Shown here in pieces: positions 25,436 through 34,139 of a stretch of 64,000 nucleotides of DNA. This DNA comes from Mycolicibacterium sediminis (lineage in GTDB: Bacteria; Actinomycetota; Actinomycetes; Mycobacteriales; Mycobacteriaceae), in contig NZ_AP022588.1 of the NCBI RefSeq assembly GCF_010731735.1, positions 1,426,001 to 1,490,000 of the forward strand. The letters run 5' to 3'. The notes under the pieces were generated by a model that was not told where the DNA came from, ran no database searches, and saw only the letters and a list, made by a program, of their open reading frames with translations. Made by a program: the position numbers and the translations under genes. The first letter of the stretch is position 1. Each line of letters opens with the position of its first letter.

Positions 25436-27228
25436 AGTCGACCATCCTCTCCCGCCGCGACCTGGACTTCCTCCTGTACGAGTGGCTTGGGGTGGACGAC
25501 CTCACCAAGCGCGACCGCTTCGCCGAGCACTCCCGGGAGACGTTCGACGGCGTCCTCGACCTGTGCGAGCAGCTCGCCACCCGGTACTTCGCGCCGCACA
25601 ACAAGACCAGCGACGCCCACGAGCCGACGTTCGACGGCACGACCGTCACCGTGGTCCCCGAGGTGAAGGAGGCGATCGACGCCTTCGCCCAGGCCGACCT
25701 GCTCGGCATGACCGCCGACGAACGGCACGGCGGCGCACAGCTTCCCGTGTGCGTCGCGCAGGCCGGATTCGCCTGGATCGCTGCGGCCAACGTCTCGACC
25801 TCCGGCTACCTGATGCTCACCATCGCCAACGCGAACCTGGTCGCGCACTTCGGTACCGACGAGCAGGTCGACGAGTACGTGCGGCCCATGCTCTCGGGCC
25901 GGTTCCTCGGCACGATGGCGCTGTCGGAGACGCAGGCGGGATCCTCGCTGGCCGACATCACCACCCGCGCGGAGCCGCGCGACGACGGCACCTACCGGCT
26001 GTTCGGCTCGAAGATGTGGATCTCGGGCGCCGAACACGAGATGAGCGAGAACATCGTCAACCTCGTCCTGGCGAAGATCCCGGAAGGCCCCCCCGGCACC
26101 AAGGGCATCTCGCTGTTCCTGGTGCCGAAGTTCCTGGTCGGCCCGGACGGGTCCATCGGCGAGCGCAACGACGTCGCCATCGCCGGCCTGAACCACAAGA
26201 TGGGCCAGCGCGGCATCACGAACACCGTGCTGAACTTCGGCGACGGAACCCACACGCCCGCAGGCGAACCCGGTGCCGTCGGCTACCTGGTGGGCGAGGC
26301 GCACCGCGGCCTGATGCACATGTTCCACATGATGAACGAGGCCCGGCTCGGCGTCGGCATGGGTGCCGTCGCGCTCGGCTACACCGGCTACCTGAAGTCC
26401 CTTCAGTACGCGCGCGAGCGGCCGCAGGGCAGGCTCGTCACCGCCAAGGATCCGTCGACGCCGCAGGTGCCGATCGTCGAGCACGCCGACGTCAAGCGAA
26501 TGCTGTTGGCGCAGAAGGCCTACGTCGAGGGCGGAATGGCGCTGGCGCTGTACTGCGCGCGGCTGATCGATCTGCAGCACACGGCGGAGTCGGATGAGGA
26601 ACGCGACGCGACGACCCTGCTGCTCGACATCCTGATCCCGGTCGCGAAGGCCTGGCCGTCGCAGTGGTGCCTGGCGGCCAACGACCTGGCCATCCAGGTC
26701 TACGGCGGGTACGGCTACACCCGCGAGTACGACGTCGAGCAGCACTACCGCGACAACCGGCTCAACCCCATCCACGAGGGCACCAACGGCATCCAGGGCC
26801 TGGATCTGCTGGGCCGCAAGGTGACCCAGCGCGGTGGTGCGAGCCTGGCCGAGTTGGGCCGGGCCGTCACGGCGACGTGCGACCGTGCCGACTCGGTGGG
26901 CGGCGACGTCGCCGAACTGGCGAGGGACCTCCGCGCGTCGTGGCAGCGAGTGGTCGACGTGACGGCGGCCATGTTCGCCGCCGGCGACGTCGATGCCGCG
27001 ATGGCCAACAGCGCGATCTACCTCGAGGCGTTCGGGCACGTCGTCGTGGCGTGGATGTGGCTCGAGCAGGCCGTGGCCGCCGACGGGCACGCCGGTGACT
27101 TCTACGACGGCAAGCGGGCCGCGGCGCGGTTCTTCTTCCGCTACGAGCTGCCGCGGACCGCACCGCAGTTCGACCTGTTGGCCGGATTGGACCGGACCAC
27201 GCTCGACATGCGCGACGGCTGGTTCTGA
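25432..27228 (+). CDS. Large acyl-CoA dehydrogenase (DmdC/FadE5-like, C-terminal extension)
   Basis: A 598-residue acyl-CoA dehydrogenase. The core shows GTMALSETQAGSSLADITT, KMWISGAEHE, NHKMGQRGITN and the catalytic HEGTNGIQGLDLLGRK (Glu449). A further ~130-residue helical C-terminal domain marks the long subfamily that includes FadE5 and methylmercaptopropionyl-CoA dehydrogenase DmdC. The N-terminal SRRDLDFLLYEWLGVDDL is typical of that subfamily. It is the last gene of the TetR-SDR-FadE operon (ATGA overlap). The substrate may be a branched or thioether acyl-CoA; this cannot be settled here. Confidence 0.9.
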   Translation: MKSTILSRRDLDFLLYEWLGVDDLTKRDRFAEHSRETFDGVLDLCEQLATRYFAPHNKTSDAHEPTFDGTTVTVVPEVKEAIDAFAQADLLGMTADERHGGAQLPVCVAQAGFAWIAAANVSTSGYLMLTIANANLVAHFGTDEQVDEYVRPMLSGRFLGTMALSETQAGSSLADITTRAEPRDDGTYRLFGSKMWISGAEHEMSENIVNLVLAKIPEGPPGTKGISLFLVPKFLVGPDGSIGERNDVAIAGLNHKMGQRGITNTVLNFGDGTHTPAGEPGAVGYLVGEAHRGLMHMFHMMNEARLGVGMGAVALGYTGYLKSLQYARERPQGRLVTAKDPSTPQVPIVEHADVKRMLLAQKAYVEGGMALALYCARLIDLQHTAESDEERDATTLLLDILIPVAKAWPSQWCLAANDLAIQVYGGYGYTREYDVEQHYRDNRLNPIHEGTNGIQGLDLLGRKVTQRGGASLAELGRAVTATCDRADSVGGDVAELARDLRASWQRVVDVTAAMFAAGDVDAAMANSAIYLEAFGHVVVAWMWLEQAVAADGHAGDFYDGKRAAARFFFRYELPRTAPQFDLLAGLDRTTLDMRDGWF

Positions 27229-27265
27229 CCCCAGGCCCCGCCCGACGCAGCATCTATGCGCGATC

Positions 27266-27281
27266 AGCATCAAAGGATGCT
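27266..27281. promoter_or_regulatory. Short hairpin before the tctCBA operon
   Basis: AGCATC (27266-27271) pairs with GATGCT (27276-27281) around AAAG, followed by TAAAAG. It may terminate the FadE transcript or act as an operator; it lies about 100 bases before tctC. Confidence 0.35.
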
Positions 27282-27382
27282 AAAAGTGGCTTGGACAGGT
27301 ATTGCCTCGCCTGCCTACGTTGAGTGACGACGGACACAGCCAGCTGTGATGCCGTGCAGATCACACAACGAGGAGTGACTCC

Positions 27383-28399
27383 ATGTCCAGCATCGCGCGC
27401 ACCAGGCGCTCCCTCCGCGCAGGGGTCGTGGCCGCGGCCGCCACCGGCCTCGTCCTGACCGGTTGCGGCGGCGTCCAGACCAGCACCGGCGGCAGCTCCG
27501 GCGGCGACTACCCGTCCGGCACCGTCGAGATGTACGTCGGCGCATCCGCCGGCGGCTCGAGCGACCTGATCAGCCGCGCCGTGTCGAAGGGTCTGTCCGA
27601 CGACCTCGGCGCATCGTTCCCAGTGATCAACCGCGAGGGCGCCAACGGTGCGCTCGCCGCCGCCGAGGTCGCCAACGCCGCCCCGGACGGCGCCAAGATC
27701 GCCATCCAGAACGCGTCGCTGTTCACCATCACGCCCCTCGCGGTCAGCCCCGACGAGGTCACCAAGATCGACGAGTTCGACGTCGTTCAGGGCATCTCCC
27801 GTGACGACTACGTCCTCGTGACCAGCCCCGCCAGCGGGTTCCGCACCCTCGCCGACGTCGAGAAGTCGCCCCGCGTCGTCCGCTACGGCACGACCGGCGT
27901 CGGGACCGGCGCGCAGCTGTCGGCCGCGCTGCTGTTCAAGACCAGCGGGGTCAGCTCGCAGGCGGTGCCCTTCGACGGCGGGGCGCCGGCCCTGGCCGCC
28001 GTGCTCGGCAACCAGGTCGACGTCGCCAGCATCCAGGTCGGCGAGGCCATCGAGAACATCCAGTCCGGAAAGCTGACTCCCCTGGCCGTGTTCGGGCCCG
28101 AGCGCATCGAGTACCTGCCCGAGGTGCCGACCGCCAAGGAGCAGGGCCTCGACGTCGAGGTCACCCAGTACCGCTTCATGACCGTGCCCAAGGGCACCCC
28201 GCAGAACGTCAAGGACGCCCTCGTCAAGGGACTGAAGGCGACCTTCGAGACCGAGTCCTACAAGGAGTTCAACAAGCAGAACAGCCTCACGCCGATGGAG
28301 GTGTCGGGGGACGAGGTCACGGCCTCTCTGCAGGAGGACCAGAAGCGCTACACCGATCTGGTCGCGCAGTACGACATCAACCTGCGCAACGAGGGCTGA
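27383..28399 (+). CDS. tctC: TctC-family tripartite tricarboxylate transporter binding lipoprotein
   Basis: A 338-residue exported receptor. The signal ends in LVLTGC, so Cys28 is lipidated in place of the soluble periplasmic form of Gram-negatives. The Bug/TctC fold is seen in YVGASAGGSSDLISRAVS, VINREGANGALAAAEVANA, YGTTGVGTGAQLS and PFDGGAPALAAVLGNQVD. It captures a carboxylate for the TctAB membrane complex. ATG follows GAGGAG by seven bases. The downstream talarate/galactarate dehydratase suggests a C6 sugar diacid as ligand. Confidence 0.92.
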   Translation: MSSIARTRRSLRAGVVAAAATGLVLTGCGGVQTSTGGSSGGDYPSGTVEMYVGASAGGSSDLISRAVSKGLSDDLGASFPVINREGANGALAAAEVANAAPDGAKIAIQNASLFTITPLAVSPDEVTKIDEFDVVQGISRDDYVLVTSPASGFRTLADVEKSPRVVRYGTTGVGTGAQLSAALLFKTSGVSSQAVPFDGGAPALAAVLGNQVDVASIQVGEAIENIQSGKLTPLAVFGPERIEYLPEVPTAKEQGLDVEVTQYRFMTVPKGTPQNVKDALVKGLKATFETESYKEFNKQNSLTPMEVSGDEVTASLQEDQKRYTDLVAQYDINLRNEG

Positions 28400-28402
28400 C
28401 CC

Positions 28403-28999
28403 GTGAGCGCGACGGATGCGGCCGAGGGGAGCGGACCCGCTCGCGCCGCGAACGAGACCGACGACCGGCCGGCCCAGGACCACCCGCACACCCGCGACAT
28501 CCTCGCCGAACTCGAGGCCGAGGTGGCCGCGGAGATGGAGGAGGAGCGCCCACCCTCGGGTGGACCGGTCTACCAGATCGTCGGCGCGTGCGTGGGAGCC
28601 GCGATCGGCATCGGCGGCGCGGTCATGGCCTTCGGCTACGGGCTCGGCTCCCTGCGCGAGCCCGGACCCGGCCTGTGGCCCTTCGTCGTCAGCGTCCTGA
28701 TCGCGGCACTGTCGATCGTGCTGCTGGTCGTCGGCCGCGGGCTCGGTGACAGCGAGGCGTTCACCCGCAGCAGCGTGCTGCCCGTCGTCGGCATCGTCAC
28801 CTTCGTCGCGTTCGGCCTGATGCTGCCGCTGACCGGCTTCGAGATCCCGGCGCTGGCGCTGTGCGTCATCTGGCTGCGGTTCCTCGGCGGCGAGAGTTGG
28901 CGCAACACGGTGGTGATCAGCCTCATCACGGTGACGGCGTTCTACTTCCTGTTCCTCTACGGGTTGAGCATCCCTCTGCCCCACCTGATCTCGATCTGA
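28403..28999 (+). CDS. tctB: TctB-family small membrane subunit
   Basis: A 198-residue protein with a polar, acidic N-terminal region (ILAELEAEVAAEMEEERP) before four membrane helices, as in the small subunit of tripartite tricarboxylate transporters. GSLREPGPGLWPF is the family-typical first loop. E. coli-type TctB proteins are about 150 residues; the extra ~50 are the N-terminal acidic tail. The GTG start follows the tctC stop by three bases. Confidence 0.85.
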   Translation: MSATDAAEGSGPARAANETDDRPAQDHPHTRDILAELEAEVAAEMEEERPPSGGPVYQIVGACVGAAIGIGGAVMAFGYGLGSLREPGPGLWPFVVSVLIAALSIVLLVVGRGLGDSEAFTRSSVLPVVGIVTFVAFGLMLPLTGFEIPALALCVIWLRFLGGESWRNTVVISLITVTAFYFLFLYGLSIPLPHLISI

Positions 29000-29012
29000 A
29001 AAGACGCCGACC

Positions 29013-30536
29013 ATGGACTTCAACGCCTTCGTCGACGGGTTCGCGCTCGTCGTCCAACCGACCAACCTGCTCTACTGTCTCGTCGGCGTGCTGATCGGCA
29101 TGGTCATCGGCGTGCTGCCCGGCCTCGGGCCCGCGGCGACCATCGCGATCCTGCTGCCCATCACCTACACGATCGACCCCGTCTCGGCGATCATCATGCT
29201 GGCCGGCATCTACTACGGCGCCCAGTACGGCGGCACCATCACGTCGGTCCTGCTGCGACTGCCCGGCGAGGCGTCCTCGGTCGTCACGGTCTTCGACGGG
29301 TTCGCCCTCGCCAAGCAGGGCAAGGCCGGTACGGCGCTCGGCATCGCCGCCATCGGATCGTTCGTCGGCGCGACCATCTCGATCGTCGGCCTGACGCTGC
29401 TGGCCCCGGTGGTGGCGGAGGTCGCGCTGGACTTCGGCCCGCCGGAGTACGCGGCGCTGGCCCTGCTCGGCGTCCTGCTGGTCGCCACCATCGGCAGCGG
29501 CAACAAGCTCAAGGCGATGATCGCCGGTGCCGTGGGCCTGCTGCTCGCCACCGTGGGTCGCGACACCTTCAGCGGTGCAGAGCGATTCACGTTCGACAGC
29601 CTGCAGCTCGCCGACGGCATCGACTTCGTGGTCGTGGCCATGGGGCTGTTCGGCGTCGGTGAGATCCTCTACAACCTCGAGGCGCGCCACGGCAAGCCGC
29701 ACGTGCCCGCGAAGGTCGGCAACGTCTGGCCGTCGCGCAAGGAGCTACGGCAGTCCTCCGGCGCCATCGGCCGCGGCTCGGTCATCGGCTTCGTCCTGGG
29801 CGTGCTGCCCGGCGGTGGCGCGGTGCTGTCGTCGATCGTCGCCTACGCGACGGAGAAGCGCCGCTCCAAGACGCCGGAACGGTTCGGCCGCGGCGCCATC
29901 GAGGGCGTCGCCGCACCCGAGACCGCGAACAACGCGGCGGCCACGTCGTCGTTCATCCCGCTGCTGACCATCGGCCTGCCGGCGAACGCCACGATGGCCA
30001 TGCTGTTCGGGGCGCTGCTGATCCTCGGCGTGTCACCCGGACCGCAGCTCGTCACCGAGCATCCGGACGTCTTCTGGGGCGTCATCAACTCGATGTACAT
30101 CGGCAACATCCTGCTGCTGATCCTGTCGATTCCGCTGGTGGGCCTGTTCGTTCGCATCCTGCGCGTGCGTCCGGCGATCCTGGCGCCGATCACGGCGCTC
30201 ATCACGATCCTCGGCGTCTACACGATCAACAACTCGATCTTCGACATCTTCCTCATGGTGGGCTTCGGCATCATCGGCTACCTCATGAAGAAGGCCGGCT
30301 TCGATCCCGGACCGATGGTGCTGGCCTTCGTGCTCGGCTCCATCATCGAATCGAGCACGCGCCGTTCGCTGTTGATCTTCGGCGGCGATCCGACGGGCTT
30401 CGTCACCCGGCCCATCTCGGGCACCATCCTGGCCGTGTTCCTGGTGCTGGCACTGCTGCCGGTGATCCGGCACGTCGTCTCGACCCGCCGGACGAAGCGC
30501 GAATCCGTGGGTACGCCTGAGAAAATCGGCGTCTGA
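29013..30536 (+). CDS. tctA: TctA-family large membrane subunit
   Basis: A 507-residue protein with about 12 membrane helices, the transport channel of the tripartite carboxylate importer. Signature sequences are GVLIGMVIGVLPGLGPAATI near the N-terminus and GFVLGVLPGGGAVLSSI in the second half, plus YYGAQYGGTITSVLLRLPGE and PETANNAAATSSFIPLLTIG. It starts 13 bases after tctB. The gene ends four bases from the convergent GntR gene. Confidence 0.95.
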   Translation: MDFNAFVDGFALVVQPTNLLYCLVGVLIGMVIGVLPGLGPAATIAILLPITYTIDPVSAIIMLAGIYYGAQYGGTITSVLLRLPGEASSVVTVFDGFALAKQGKAGTALGIAAIGSFVGATISIVGLTLLAPVVAEVALDFGPPEYAALALLGVLLVATIGSGNKLKAMIAGAVGLLLATVGRDTFSGAERFTFDSLQLADGIDFVVVAMGLFGVGEILYNLEARHGKPHVPAKVGNVWPSRKELRQSSGAIGRGSVIGFVLGVLPGGGAVLSSIVAYATEKRRSKTPERFGRGAIEGVAAPETANNAAATSSFIPLLTIGLPANATMAMLFGALLILGVSPGPQLVTEHPDVFWGVINSMYIGNILLLILSIPLVGLFVRILRVRPAILAPITALITILGVYTINNSIFDIFLMVGFGIIGYLMKKAGFDPGPMVLAFVLGSIIESSTRRSLLIFGGDPTGFVTRPISGTILAVFLVLALLPVIRHVVSTRRTKRESVGTPEKIGV

Positions 30537-30540
30537 CCGG

Positions 30541-31224
30541 TCAGTGCCCGGTGTCGAGGCGCCTGCGCGTGTTGCCCAGGTGCACGCGCATCGCGGCCCG
30601 TGCGGTGTCCGGATCGCCGGCGAGCACGGCGGCGGCGACGTCGTCGTGCTCGCGACGCAGGCGCTCGGCCTGGGCGACGTCGGCCTGGGAGTGCTGGTCG
30701 CCGAGCCGGGTGCGCGCCAGCATGATCACCATCGGGCCCAGCGAGTCGAGCAGTTCGAGGTAGAACCGGTTGCCGCTGGCGGCCGCCACGGCACGGTGGA
30801 ACAGGAAGTCCGCCTCGACCGCGTCCTCGGGGGCCGCCGCGGTGAAGGCGTCCAGTGCCGAGCGGATGGCCGCACGCTGTCGGTCGTCGACCCGGCCGGC
30901 CGCCAAGGCCGCTGCCTCGCATTCGATCCCGATGCGGAAGTCGACCATGTCGAGGACGTCGTCGTGCGTCCGGATCGCCGCCGACTCGACGGTGAACGAC
31001 GTCGGCTCCGGCACGGCGAGTACGAACGAGCCGCGGCCCTGGAAGGTCTCGACGAGGCCCTCGGCCCGCAGTCTCGTCACCGCCTCGCGGATGACGGTGC
31101 GGGAGACCCCGAACTCGTCGATCAGCTCGGCTTCCGAGGGCAGCTTGTGGCCGGGCGGCAGGTCACCGGCGAAGATCTTGTCCTTCAGCCCGGTGACGAC
31201 CTTCTGGGCGAGCGTCGTCGTCAC
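30541..31224 (-). CDS. GntR-family (FadR/FCD) repressor of the hexarate island
   Basis: A 227-residue GntR regulator: N-terminal winged helix (LPPGHKLPSEAELIDEFGVSRTVIREA) and C-terminal FCD domain with metal-binding His/Asp positions in HDDVLDMVDFRIGIECEAAAL, DFLFHRAVAAAS and the terminal REHDDVAAAVLAGD. FCD regulators commonly respond to sugar acids or carboxylates. It lies between the transporter and dehydratase genes, and a dyad (TATGATAAGT/ACTCATCATA) before the dehydratase is its probable operator. A TAGAGT box nine bases before GTG 31224 suggests leaderless transcription. Confidence 0.88.
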   Translation of the reverse strand: MTTTLAQKVVTGLKDKIFAGDLPPGHKLPSEAELIDEFGVSRTVIREAVTRLRAEGLVETFQGRGSFVLAVPEPTSFTVESAAIRTHDDVLDMVDFRIGIECEAAALAAGRVDDRQRAAIRSALDAFTAAAPEDAVEADFLFHRAVAAASGNRFYLELLDSLGPMVIMLARTRLGDQHSQADVAQAERLRREHDDVAAAVLAGDPDTARAAMRVHLGNTRRRLDTGH

Positions 31225-31262
31225 GGTCGGGCGACTCTACCGCGCTCGCGGGTGGGGCTCGG

Positions 31263-32384
31263 TCACGGCTTGCCGAAGGACGCCGTCTCCACCGTCCGCG
31301 CCCGCATCTGGTCGCTCAGCGTGAAGCCGAGCCCGGGGCGCTCCGCGAGCCACATGCGGCCGTCGTGAATGTCGATGCGCTCGTTGAAGAGTGGGTTCAG
31401 CCATTCGAAGTGCTCCACCCACGGCTCGGTCGGGTACGTGGCGGCCAGGTGCAGGTGGATCTCCATCGCGTAGTGCGGCGCCAGCGCCAGCCCGGCGTGG
31501 GCGGCGAGGGTCGCGAAGCGCAGGAACGGGGTGATGCCGCCGATGCGCGGGGCGTCCGGCTGCACGATGCCGCGGTAGCCCGCGTCGATCAGGGCCATGT
31601 GCTCGGGCACCGAGGTCAGCATCTCGCCGGTGGCGATCGGGGTGTCGAAGACGTGGCTGAGGTCGGCGTGGCCGACGGCATCCCACGCGTCGAGCGGCTC
31701 CTCGATCCAGATCAGGTCGAACTTCTCGAGTTCGCGGCACATGCGGCGGGCGCGGGCGCGGTCCCACTGCTGGTTCGCGTCGACCATCAGCGGGGTCTCG
31801 CCGAGGTGCTCGCGCATGGCGGTCACGCGCTCGAGATCCTTCTTCCAGTCCGGCTGGCCGACCTTGATCTTGATGCCGCCGATGCCGGAGTCCAGGGAGG
31901 CGCTCGCCTTCTCCTTCATCTCCTCGACGGAGGCCTGCAGGAACCCGCCGGAGGTGTTGTACACTCGGCACGAATCTCGTTGCGCGCCGATCAGTTTGGC
32001 GAGCGGAAGGTCGGCGCGGCGCGCCTTGAGGTCCCAGAGCGCGACGTCGAGGGCGGCGATGGCCTGCGAGGCGACCCCGGACCGTCCCACCGACGCTCCG
32101 GCCCACAGCAGCGACTGGTAGATCCGGTCGATGTCGGACGGATCCTGGCCGATCGCCACCTCGGCGATCTCGGCGAGGTGCGCGTACTGCGCCTTGCCGC
32201 CGGCCCGCTTCGAGTAGCTGAAGCCCATGCCGGTCAGGCCCTGCTCGGTGAGCACCTCGACGAACAGCAGCACGGTCTCCGTCAGCGGCTTCTGGCGGCC
32301 GGTGAGGACCTTCGCGTCGCTGACGGGGTTGTCGAGCGGCAGCACGACGTGCGACAGGGTGAGGTGGCGGATGCGGTCGGACAT
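31263..32384 (-). CDS. L-talarate/galactarate dehydratase (enolase superfamily)
   Basis: A 373-residue member of the mandelate-racemase subgroup that dehydrates talarate or galactarate to a 2-keto-3-deoxy acid. Similarity to the Salmonella TalrD/GalrD enzyme is high and includes PVSDAKVLTGRQKPLTE, GFSYSKRAGG, LLWAGASVGRSG, YNTSGGFL and HFEWLNPLFNE. The catalytic Lys is in GGIKIKVGQP (Lys172/174), Mg2+ ligands are Asp202 (VDANQQW), Glu228 (WIEEPLD) and Glu254 (ATGEMLTS), and the catalytic His is His304 (APHYAMEIH). ATG 32384 follows AGGAG by seven bases. The gene sits beside a GntR repressor and TctCBA importer. Confidence 0.93.
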   Translation of the reverse strand: MSDRIRHLTLSHVVLPLDNPVSDAKVLTGRQKPLTETVLLFVEVLTEQGLTGMGFSYSKRAGGKAQYAHLAEIAEVAIGQDPSDIDRIYQSLLWAGASVGRSGVASQAIAALDVALWDLKARRADLPLAKLIGAQRDSCRVYNTSGGFLQASVEEMKEKASASLDSGIGGIKIKVGQPDWKKDLERVTAMREHLGETPLMVDANQQWDRARARRMCRELEKFDLIWIEEPLDAWDAVGHADLSHVFDTPIATGEMLTSVPEHMALIDAGYRGIVQPDAPRIGGITPFLRFATLAAHAGLALAPHYAMEIHLHLAATYPTEPWVEHFEWLNPLFNERIDIHDGRMWLAERPGLGFTLSDQMRARTVETASFGKP

Positions 32385-32394
32385 CAAGGACTCC

Positions 32395-32419
32395 TATGAT
32401 AAGTGTTCAACTCATCATA
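32395..32419. promoter_or_regulatory. Candidate GntR/FCD operator upstream of the dehydratase gene
   Basis: TATGATAAGT (32395-32404) and ACTCATCATA (32410-32419) form a dyad matching at nine of ten positions around GTTCA. It lies 10-35 bases before the dehydratase start, where a bound repressor would block the transcript. The AT-rich core stands out in this GC-rich sequence. Confidence 0.6.
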
Positions 32420-32479
32420 CAAGTTGCGAGACGTATGACAACCCCCTGTCGCCCACGGTGTTCACCGGTGGCGGGGCCC

Positions 32480-33577
32480 TTAGAACTCGATGATCTGGCG
32501 CACGGCGTTGCCGTCGGCGAGCTGATCCATCCCCTCGTTGATCTGATCGAGGGTGATGGTCGACGACACCAGTTGCTCCACGGGCAGCCGGCCCGACCGC
32601 CACATGTCGACGAACTTGGGGATGTCGCGGGCGGGGACCGCCGAACCCAGATAGCTGCCGATCAGCGTCCGCCCCTCGGCCACCAAGGCCAAGGGCGACA
32701 GGGTGATTCGCGCGTCGGGGTGCGGCAGGCCGACGGTGATGGTGCGACCGCCCGGCGCCGTGATCGCGAGGGCGGTCTCCAGCGCCGCCGGATGGCCGAC
32801 GGCCTCGATCACCACCTCGGCCCTCAGGTCGCCGATGTCGTCGGGCGTCACCGCGGCGTGGGCACCGAGTTCGCGGGTCCGGTTCAACTTCTCGGGCAGC
32901 CGGTCGACGGCCACGACGCGGACGTCGTCGTGCGCGAGTGCGGTCAGGATGGCCGCCATGCCGACACCGCCTGCGCCGACGACGGCCACCGTCTGCCCCG
33001 GCTGGGGATGGCCCGCGTTGAGCACCGCGCCGCCACCGGTGAGCACCGCGCATCCCAGCAGGGACGCGACGACGGGCGGCACGTCGTCGTCGACGGGCAC
33101 CACCGAGCGGCGGTCGACCACCGCGTGCGTCGCGAACGCGGAGACGCCCAGGTGGTGCAGCACCCGATCGCCGTCGCGGGTCAACCGGACGTCGCCCGAC
33201 AGCAGCGTGCCCGCGCCGTTGGCCGCACTGCCCGGCACGCACGGTGCCAGCCCGTCGGTGGCGCAGCCCGCGCACTCGCCGCAGCGCGGGAGGAACGTCA
33301 TGACCACCCGTCGTCCCACCGGCAGATCGGTGACCGCGGCGCCGACGGCCTCGACCACGCCCGCGGCCTCGTGCCCCAGCAGCATCGGGATCGGGCGCAC
33401 CCGGTTGCCGTCGACCACCGACAGGTCGGAGTGACACAGGCCGGACGCCTCGATGCGCACCAGGATCTCGGTGTCACCCGGCGGGGCGAGGTCCAGGTCG
33501 GACACCACCAGCGGGCGGGACTCGGCGTACCGACGCGGCGATCCGATGTTCTCGAGGACGGCTCCACGAATCTTCAT
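32480..33577 (-). CDS. adhE1: Zinc-dependent alcohol dehydrogenase (AdhE1-like)
   Basis: A 365-residue MDR alcohol dehydrogenase. The catalytic-zinc Cys and His are in GLCHSDLSV and GHEAAGVVE, the four structural-zinc Cys in CGECAGCATDGLAPC, and the Rossmann loop is VAVVGAGGVGMAAI. It resembles class III-type actinobacterial enzymes and occupies the position of adhE1 (Rv0162c) in the M. tuberculosis mce1 neighbourhood. ATG 33577 starts the homology (MKIRGAVLENIG); the open frame extends further upstream through unrelated sequence. Divergent from the thioesterase gene, with an intergenic palindromic repeat between. Confidence 0.9.
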   Translation of the reverse strand: MKIRGAVLENIGSPRRYAESRPLVVSDLDLAPPGDTEILVRIEASGLCHSDLSVVDGNRVRPIPMLLGHEAAGVVEAVGAAVTDLPVGRRVVMTFLPRCGECAGCATDGLAPCVPGSAANGAGTLLSGDVRLTRDGDRVLHHLGVSAFATHAVVDRRSVVPVDDDVPPVVASLLGCAVLTGGGAVLNAGHPQPGQTVAVVGAGGVGMAAILTALAHDDVRVVAVDRLPEKLNRTRELGAHAAVTPDDIGDLRAEVVIEAVGHPAALETALAITAPGGRTITVGLPHPDARITLSPLALVAEGRTLIGSYLGSAVPARDIPKFVDMWRSGRLPVEQLVSSTITLDQINEGMDQLADGNAVRQIIEF

Positions 33578-33613
33578 GACACCAGCCTGCCCTGCCCGGT
33601 CGCGCCGGGACAG

Positions 33614-33674
33614 CGCGAGTGGCCACTTACGGCGCGCTCGAGTGCCCAATACGCGTCGTAACTGGCCACTCGCG
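33614..33674. repeat. Dispersed intergenic palindrome, copy 1
   Basis: Two 23-base arms (33614-33636 and 33652-33674) are inverted copies matching at 21 of 23 positions around a 15-base loop; the arm begins CGCGAGTGGCCACTTACG. The element recurs at 56322-56382. Here it lies in a divergent promoter region, so it is not simply a terminator. Confidence 0.8.
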
Positions 33675-33692
33675 GCCTGAGAGACTGGCGGC

Positions 33693-34139
33693 ATGGCCGT
33701 CGAGGAGCGCACGCTGACCAGTCGAGACTTCCCCGTGCACTGGCCGGTGCTGACGCGGTGGACCGACAACGACATGTTCGGCCACCTCAACAACGCGGTC
33801 TACTACGAGCTGTTCGACACCGCGATCAACGCCTGGATCAACACGACCGCCGACGTCGACCCCGTGACCGCGCCGTGGCTGGGCGTCGTCGCCGAGTCCG
33901 GCTGCCGCTACTTCGCCGAACTCGCCTTCCCGGACCCGCTCGTCGTTGGCCTGGCCGTCACGCGGCTGGGCACCAGCAGCGTCACGTACCGGCTGTCGGT
34001 CTTCGCGCCGGACGTCGACGCGGCACCCGTTGCGGCGGTGGGGCACTGGGTGCACGTGTACGTCGACCGGACCACCCGGCGGCCCGTGCCGATCCCCGAC
34101 GCGATCCGGGCGCTGCTGGCGACGGCGGTCGTGGAGTAG
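33693..34139 (+). CDS. 4-hydroxybenzoyl-CoA thioesterase-family (hotdog) protein
   Basis: A 148-residue single hotdog-fold protein. RWTDNDMFGHLNNAVYYELF contains the catalytic Asp and the following HLNNA helix of the 4HBT/YbgC family, which hydrolyses acyl-CoA thioesters in the cytoplasm. The M. tuberculosis counterpart by position is Rv0163 (151 residues). It directly abuts the convergent dehydrogenase gene (stop 34139, next stop 34140). A role in releasing acids from CoA near the lipid-import locus is plausible; substrate unknown. Confidence 0.88.
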   Translation: MAVEERTLTSRDFPVHWPVLTRWTDNDMFGHLNNAVYYELFDTAINAWINTTADVDPVTAPWLGVVAESGCRYFAELAFPDPLVVGLAVTRLGTSSVTYRLSVFAPDVDAAPVAAVGHWVHVYVDRTTRRPVPIPDAIRALLATAVVE

